Positions 4,435 to 7,878 of a stretch of DNA of 7,878 bases are shown here, piece after piece. Within the stretch, counting starts at the first letter, position 1. Every line of letters begins with the position of its first letter. Location: contig JAQTYS010000122.1 in the NCBI GenBank assembly GCA_028688175.1, forward strand, positions 1-7,878, read 5' to 3'. The position numbers and the translations under genes are program-made. The notes beneath the pieces are model-generated. The model was given only the letters and a program-made list of their open reading frames with translations. It was not told the DNA's origin and made no database searches. This DNA is from Methanothrix sp. (GTDB taxonomy: Archaea > Halobacteriota > Methanosarcinia > Methanotrichales > Methanotrichaceae).

Positions 4435-6036
4435 TTATTCAGTCTTGCCCCACTCCTCCACATTCCACCACAGCTCACCGGTCAGGCCGCCATGCTCGTG
4501 GGGCGCAGCGCGAGGCTTTATTCCTGTAACCTTATCGCTGGTGGCATAGATGGTATTTCCGAAGGTGATAAAGGCGGTAGGCATATCGCTCACCAGCACC
4601 TTTTGCAGCTCATCATAGATCTGCGTCCTTTGATCCTGGTTGAAGGTGGTTCTGCCCTCTTCCAGGAGCTTTTCTGCTTCTGGATTGGAGTAGGATGCCA
4701 GATTAAGAGTCCCCTGGCCGATGAACTTGGAGGTAAATTCTTTGTAGTTATAGTCGTCCGGGTCCATCGGGTTTCCTCCCGCCCGGATTACAACTCCGTG
4801 CCAGTCTTCAGTCTTCATCTCATCATTGCTCTTTCCCGCAGGTTTGGCCGTGATGCCCAGCTTCTCCAGATCAGAGGACACAGCTATTGCAATGTCTTTT
4901 CTCACAGGGTCATTGCTCAGATAGACAATATCAAACTCAAGCTTCTTGCCGTCTTTCTCCAAGATGCCGTCACTGCCCTTCTGAAATCCGGCCTGCTGCA
5001 GAAGCTTTGCGGCTTTCTCTTGATCATAGGAGAAAGCAATGTCTGGATTGTATGCCCAGCTCTCAGGATTAATGGGTCCGTATGCCAAAACACCCTGACC
5101 CATAAAGATGGTATCCACTATCTCCTGCTTATTTATGGCATAACCCATAGCCTGACGAACCTCTTTGATGTTGAAGGGCCACACCTTGTTGGGCATGTTC
5201 ATGCTGTACCACTGAGCTGAAGGTACGGAATGGACCACAATACCTGGCTCATTCTCCAGCACCTTCATGGTCTGCGGATCGATCTGGATAGCATCAACCT
5301 CACCGGTCTTGAGCAGGTTCACCCGGGCGCTTGCATCGGGCACAATGATATATCGCAGGGTATCGACCTTTGGGGCAATGCCGAAGTAGTCGAGATTGGC
5401 CTCCAACACCAGCTCCTCAGCATGCTTCCAGGATTGAAACTGGAAGGGCCCTGTGCCTACGGGCTTCTGCCAGAAATCGGTAGTGGTAAGGTCCTGGCCA
5501 TCCAGAATGTGCTTGGGCAGGATGGGCAGGGCAAAGCGCTCCAGGAAGGGCACAATGCCCTCTTTGAGAGTGAACTTCACAGTGTTCTGGTCGGGAATGA
5601 TGATATCCTCTATGTTTTTATATTCCGATGATACGGGAAAGACTGATAACCATTTATCATCTCTGATGAGATTATAGGTAAAGAGAACATCATCCGCAGT
5701 GAAATCCACTCCGTCATGCCACTTAACGCCGCTTTTCAGGTGAAAGGTGAAGGTCTTGCCGTCAGGAGAGACCTCCCAGGATTCAGCCAGATCAGGAATC
5801 ATCTTCAAGTCCGCATCCGACTTAACCAGACCGCTATAAATCTTCATTATGTCGTAGGCGTTGGCGTCAGATACTGGATTTAGGTTATCCGGCTCCTCGG
5901 CAAGGGCGATGTTCAGAGTCTTTGTGGCCTCGCTGCCTATTGCTGGCGATGCGGCTAAGATGATAGTACCAAGAAAGAGCGCTAATATGACAATGGCTAC
6001 ATTTCCATTTCTATGATGGCATTCTTTGAGTCTCAA
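4435..6036 (-). CDS. ABC substrate-binding protein, peptide/nickel type (SBP_bac_5)
   Basis: A 533-residue extracytoplasmic solute receptor of the OppA/DppA/NikA class. After a basic start (MRLKECHHRNGN), residues 13-36 form a signal peptide ending PAIGS; there is no lipobox Cys. The family hallmark LAESWEVSPDGKTFTFHLKS, followed by KWHDG, spans about 83-109, PVGTGPF is near 192-198, and the C-terminal lobe contains RAGGNPMDPDDYNY. The start is TTG at 6036-6034 because GGAGG (6048-6044) lies seven bases ahead. A longer frame to 6165 would run through the promoter and is rejected. It follows two permease genes on the same strand but has its own TATA box, so it can be expressed more strongly, as suits a binding protein. 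Substrate is open: oligopeptides, or nickel, which methanogens need in quantity. No His-rich metal site is evident. Confidence 0.9.
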   Translation of the reverse strand: MRLKECHHRNGNVAIVILALFLGTIILAASPAIGSEATKTLNIALAEEPDNLNPVSDANAYDIMKIYSGLVKSDADLKMIPDLAESWEVSPDGKTFTFHLKSGVKWHDGVDFTADDVLFTYNLIRDDKWLSVFPVSSEYKNIEDIIIPDQNTVKFTLKEGIVPFLERFALPILPKHILDGQDLTTTDFWQKPVGTGPFQFQSWKHAEELVLEANLDYFGIAPKVDTLRYIIVPDASARVNLLKTGEVDAIQIDPQTMKVLENEPGIVVHSVPSAQWYSMNMPNKVWPFNIKEVRQAMGYAINKQEIVDTIFMGQGVLAYGPINPESWAYNPDIAFSYDQEKAAKLLQQAGFQKGSDGILEKDGKKLEFDIVYLSNDPVRKDIAIAVSSDLEKLGITAKPAGKSNDEMKTEDWHGVVIRAGGNPMDPDDYNYKEFTSKFIGQGTLNLASYSNPEAEKLLEEGRTTFNQDQRTQIYDELQKVLVSDMPTAFITFGNTIYATSDKVTGIKPRAAPHEHGGLTGELWWNVEEWGKTE

Positions 6037-6043
6037 TATGAAG

Positions 6044-6048
6044 CCTCC
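6044..6048 (-). promoter_or_regulatory. Ribosome site fixing a TTG start
   Basis: On the minus strand GGAGG is followed by seven bases and then TTG. No ATG or GTG is suitably placed before the signal peptide, so this site decides the start of the binding-protein gene. Confidence 0.75.
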
Positions 6049-6087
6049 AATAGATATTATTACTATAGCGAATGAATTGCAGTATTG

Positions 6088-6095
6088 ATAATAAA
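6088..6095 (-). promoter_or_regulatory. TATA box of the peptide/nickel binding-protein gene
   Basis: On the minus strand TTTATTAT is preceded by GAAAGA, a good BRE. The expected start near 6065 leaves a leader of about 28 bases containing the ribosome site. Upstream, between the permease stop (6230) and this box, the minus strand is rich in C and T and has a T-run (CCTTTTTTATGG, about 6133-6122). That could end the permease transcript. Confidence 0.6.
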
Positions 6096-6229
6096 TCTTT
6101 CTATTATTGTAATACAAAATGCATATTACCATAAAAAAGGTTGACAAAGAAGACAACAAGAGCATCTAGAAGGAGAGTATCTAAGAGGCAAGAGACTGCT
6201 GCTTCAAGAGATGCTGCCATCAATATCCT

Positions 6230-7060
6230 TCAAAGCTCATGTCTCCCCCCTCTATTCGGAGCCAGCCTCTTCTTCAGATCCTCACCCAAGAGATTTATGG
6301 AGAGCACAGTTGTCACGATCATCATCCCCGGAAAGAGCGTCGTCCACCAGATTCCCCGCATGATATCCCTTTGCGCCTCGTTGAGCATGTTGCCCCAACT
6401 GGGCAGATGAGGTGGAATCCCCAGCCCCAGGAAGCTGAGAAAAGATTCCGTTAAGATGGCATGGGCGGTCATGAGGGTTACGGATATGACGGCTATGTAA
6501 AGCAGATTGGGTGCTATGTGCGCCAGCAGGATGTAGCTGTCCTTGGCGCCCAGCGCCACCGCCGACTCCACAAAAGGCCTCTGCCGAATGGAAAGGGCTT
6601 CGCTTCGCACCAACCGGGCGGTGCTCATCCAGTGAGTCAGCCCGATGGCCAAGATAATTGTCCAGACATTTCTGGTAAACATTGTCACCAACACCATGAG
6701 CAGAATTGTCTCCGGTGGCGAGTAGACGGTATCAACCAGTCGCATGAGAATGCTGTCAATGCGTCCCCCATAGTAGCCGGAAAATAGACCGATCATGACT
6801 CCCAGGCCGACTGCCAGAAGGGCGGCGCTCATGCCCACGAGAAGGGAGACTCTTGTGCCATAAAGCACCCGGGAGAAGAGGTCGCGTCCCAGATGATCAG
6901 TGCCGAAGGGATGATCAAAGGATGGTGGATGCATGGGCTCGCACAGGCTCGCTCTGACAGGATCGTAAAAGGTGAGGTATGGCGCTAACACCGCCAGGAG
7001 CAGCAAGGCAATAATCAGCACCAATCCGGGAGAAGCATATCTCATCTTTTCAGTGTCCAT
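6230..7060 (-). CDS. dppC: ABC permease, DppC/OppC family
   Basis: A 276-residue integral membrane protein, full length for the family. It opens with a membrane helix (PGLVLIIALLLLAVLAPYLT, 11-30), then the DppC signature PFGTDHLGRDLFSRVLYGTR (51-70). The EAA coupling loop that docks on the ATPase lies at about 152-185 (RSEALSIRQRPFVESAVALG). Further on come the conserved ESFLSFLGLGIPP (205-217) with PSWGNML, and a C-terminal LGEDLKKRLAPN. With the DppB-like partner it forms the membrane channel of a class 5 importer. ATG at 7060-7058 follows a GAGGTGG-like ribosome site, and the gene starts nine bases after the stop of the upstream permease, so the two are one operon. The next gene on this strand, after about 190 bases, is the binding protein. 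Confidence 0.92.
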   Translation of the reverse strand: MDTEKMRYASPGLVLIIALLLLAVLAPYLTFYDPVRASLCEPMHPPSFDHPFGTDHLGRDLFSRVLYGTRVSLLVGMSAALLAVGLGVMIGLFSGYYGGRIDSILMRLVDTVYSPPETILLMVLVTMFTRNVWTIILAIGLTHWMSTARLVRSEALSIRQRPFVESAVALGAKDSYILLAHIAPNLLYIAVISVTLMTAHAILTESFLSFLGLGIPPHLPSWGNMLNEAQRDIMRGIWWTTLFPGMMIVTTVLSINLLGEDLKKRLAPNRGGRHEL

Positions 7061-7069
7061 ATTGCCACC

Positions 7070-7878
7070 TCATCCATACTTCACCCTTGGATCCGCCAAT
7101 GCATAGGCGACATCCGCCAGGAGGTTGCCCAGGATTACCAGGAGACTGGTAAAGAGGACCAGACCCATGAGCAACATATAGTCTGCTCTCAGGGCAGCAT
7201 CATAGGTAAGCTTGCCAACGCCCGGCCAGGCGAAGATGCTCTCCACTACGACGCTGCCGCCGATGAGCAATGGCAGAGAGATTCCTATCTGGGTTATGAA
7301 TGGCAGAAGGGAATTTCGGAAAGCATGTCGTAGGATCACTGCCCCCTCATTCAGCCCTTTAGCCCGGGCGGCAATGATATAATCCTCTTGCATGGCCTCC
7401 AGCACACTGGATCGAATGTAGGTGTAGAATACTGCCAGATGGCTTAATGCCAGAACAAAAGCGGGCAGAATGAGATGACGGATTCTGTCTTGCAGCAGCG
7501 GCCAGGCAAGGGTCGGTCTATCCACGGAAACCATGCGTGAGGAAGGCAACCATCCCAACCAGACTGCGAAGACAAGCATGGCCAGCAGGGCCACCAGGAA
7601 AGTGGGCGTGGAATAGATGACATAGTTAATTCCGCTTAGGGCAACATCAATTCTTGATCCGGCCCTTACTGCAGAGATGAGTCCCAACGCCACACCTAAC
7701 AAAGCGCTTATTGAATAACCGGTTATGGTCAGAAGAAGCGTAGCAGGGAACCGCTCAAAGATAACATCCAGCACCGGACGCTTCTTGATATGCGAGTAGC
7801 CCCAGTCGCCATGTACAATTCTCTCCAGCCAGACCAGATAACGTACCTGTACCGGTTGGTCCAGACCAAGCTGCTTTT
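7070..7878 (-). CDS. dppB: ABC permease, DppB/OppB family, N-terminus cut by window
   Basis: 268 residues are visible; the frame is open to the right edge, so a few tens of N-terminal residues, including the first membrane helix, lie outside. The visible part begins with the family stretch LGLDQPVQVRYLVWLERIVHGDWGYS. It then has a membrane domain, the EAA loop (MQEDYIIAARAKGLNEGAVI), VVVESIFAWPGVGKLTYDA and the closing LADPRVKYG. All are standard DppB/OppB marks. A GTG at 7774 could be read as a start but would remove the conserved N-terminal domain, so it is internal. The gene lies just upstream of dppC, as in most peptide/nickel importers. ATPase genes, if linked, must be farther right, because nothing to the left encodes one. 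Confidence 0.92.
   Translation of the reverse strand, partial: KQLGLDQPVQVRYLVWLERIVHGDWGYSHIKKRPVLDVIFERFPATLLLTITGYSISALLGVALGLISAVRAGSRIDVALSGINYVIYSTPTFLVALLAMLVFAVWLGWLPSSRMVSVDRPTLAWPLLQDRIRHLILPAFVLALSHLAVFYTYIRSSVLEAMQEDYIIAARAKGLNEGAVILRHAFRNSLLPFITQIGISLPLLIGGSVVVESIFAWPGVGKLTYDAALRADYMLLMGLVLFTSLLVILGNLLADVAYALADPRVKYG

Noticed and set aside
4492..5631. Long plus-strand frames of 242 and 133 codons opposite the peptide/nickel binding protein
   Set aside because: They are antisense to a clear SBP_bac_5 gene and carry no family motif or ribosome site.
6037..6165. N-terminal extension of the binding protein to an ATG at 6165
   Set aside because: It would translate the TATA box and leader and place a second hydrophobic stretch before a normal signal peptide. 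TTG at 6036 has GGAGG at ideal spacing.
1..7878. CRISPR array, toxin-antitoxin or other defence system
   Set aside because: No spaced direct repeats and no such protein families are visible; the only nuclease-related gene is the tnpB start of the insertion sequence.

Overview
The window looks like chromosomal DNA from a methanogenic archaeon, most plausibly of the Methanosarcinales (Methanothrix/Methanosaeta-like). This is an inference. It rests on TATA/BRE-type promoter elements instead of -35/-10 boxes, a near-leaderless transposase gene, TTG starts preceded by strong Shine-Dalgarno sites, an archaeal type of CcdA-like membrane protein, and mid-range GC content. No rRNA or tRNA is present to settle the taxonomy.

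Layout from left to right. (1) Positions 1 to about 635, minus strand: the leading part of an IS200/IS605 element, with complete tnpA, the first 37 codons of tnpB and a left-end hairpin. (2) About 631-770: a very GC-rich non-coding block that can fold into a three-way junction. (3) 782-1484, plus strand: a CcdA/DsbD-like thiol-disulfide transporter gene, frameshifted and missing its middle, so a probable pseudogene. (4) 1485-2225: a candidate promoter, a roughly 125-nt structured leader, a 101-codon hypothetical gene, and a stub of an ABC ATPase that stops before Walker A. (5) 2226-4275, plus strand: an intact substrate-binding protein and FecCD-type permease (btuF-btuC type, corrinoid or Fe-siderophore uptake). 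Just after the permease stop, a strong ribosome site and an eight-codon vestige show where the ATPase gene should begin, but the gene is gone. (6) 4384-4402: a hairpin between convergent transcription units. (7) 4435-7878, minus strand: a peptide/nickel-type (class 5) ABC importer read from right to left as dppB-like permease (cut by the window edge), dppC-like permease, then the binding protein behind its own promoter.

How the parts work together: two solute-import systems face each other. The BtuFC pair would capture a corrinoid or metal chelate outside the membrane and pass it through the permease, but it needs an ATPase supplied from elsewhere. The class 5 importer likewise shows no ATPase here; its ATPase genes could lie upstream of dppB, to the right of the window. 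The left third shows repeated decay (broken ccdA, two ABC ATPase stubs, a small tandem duplication) next to an insertion sequence. I see no CRISPR array, recognised defence system or new multigene machine. The observations most worth following are the two lost ATPases, a promoter motif shared by the hypothetical gene and btuF, the leader with possible ribosome-site masking, and the GC-rich foldable block.
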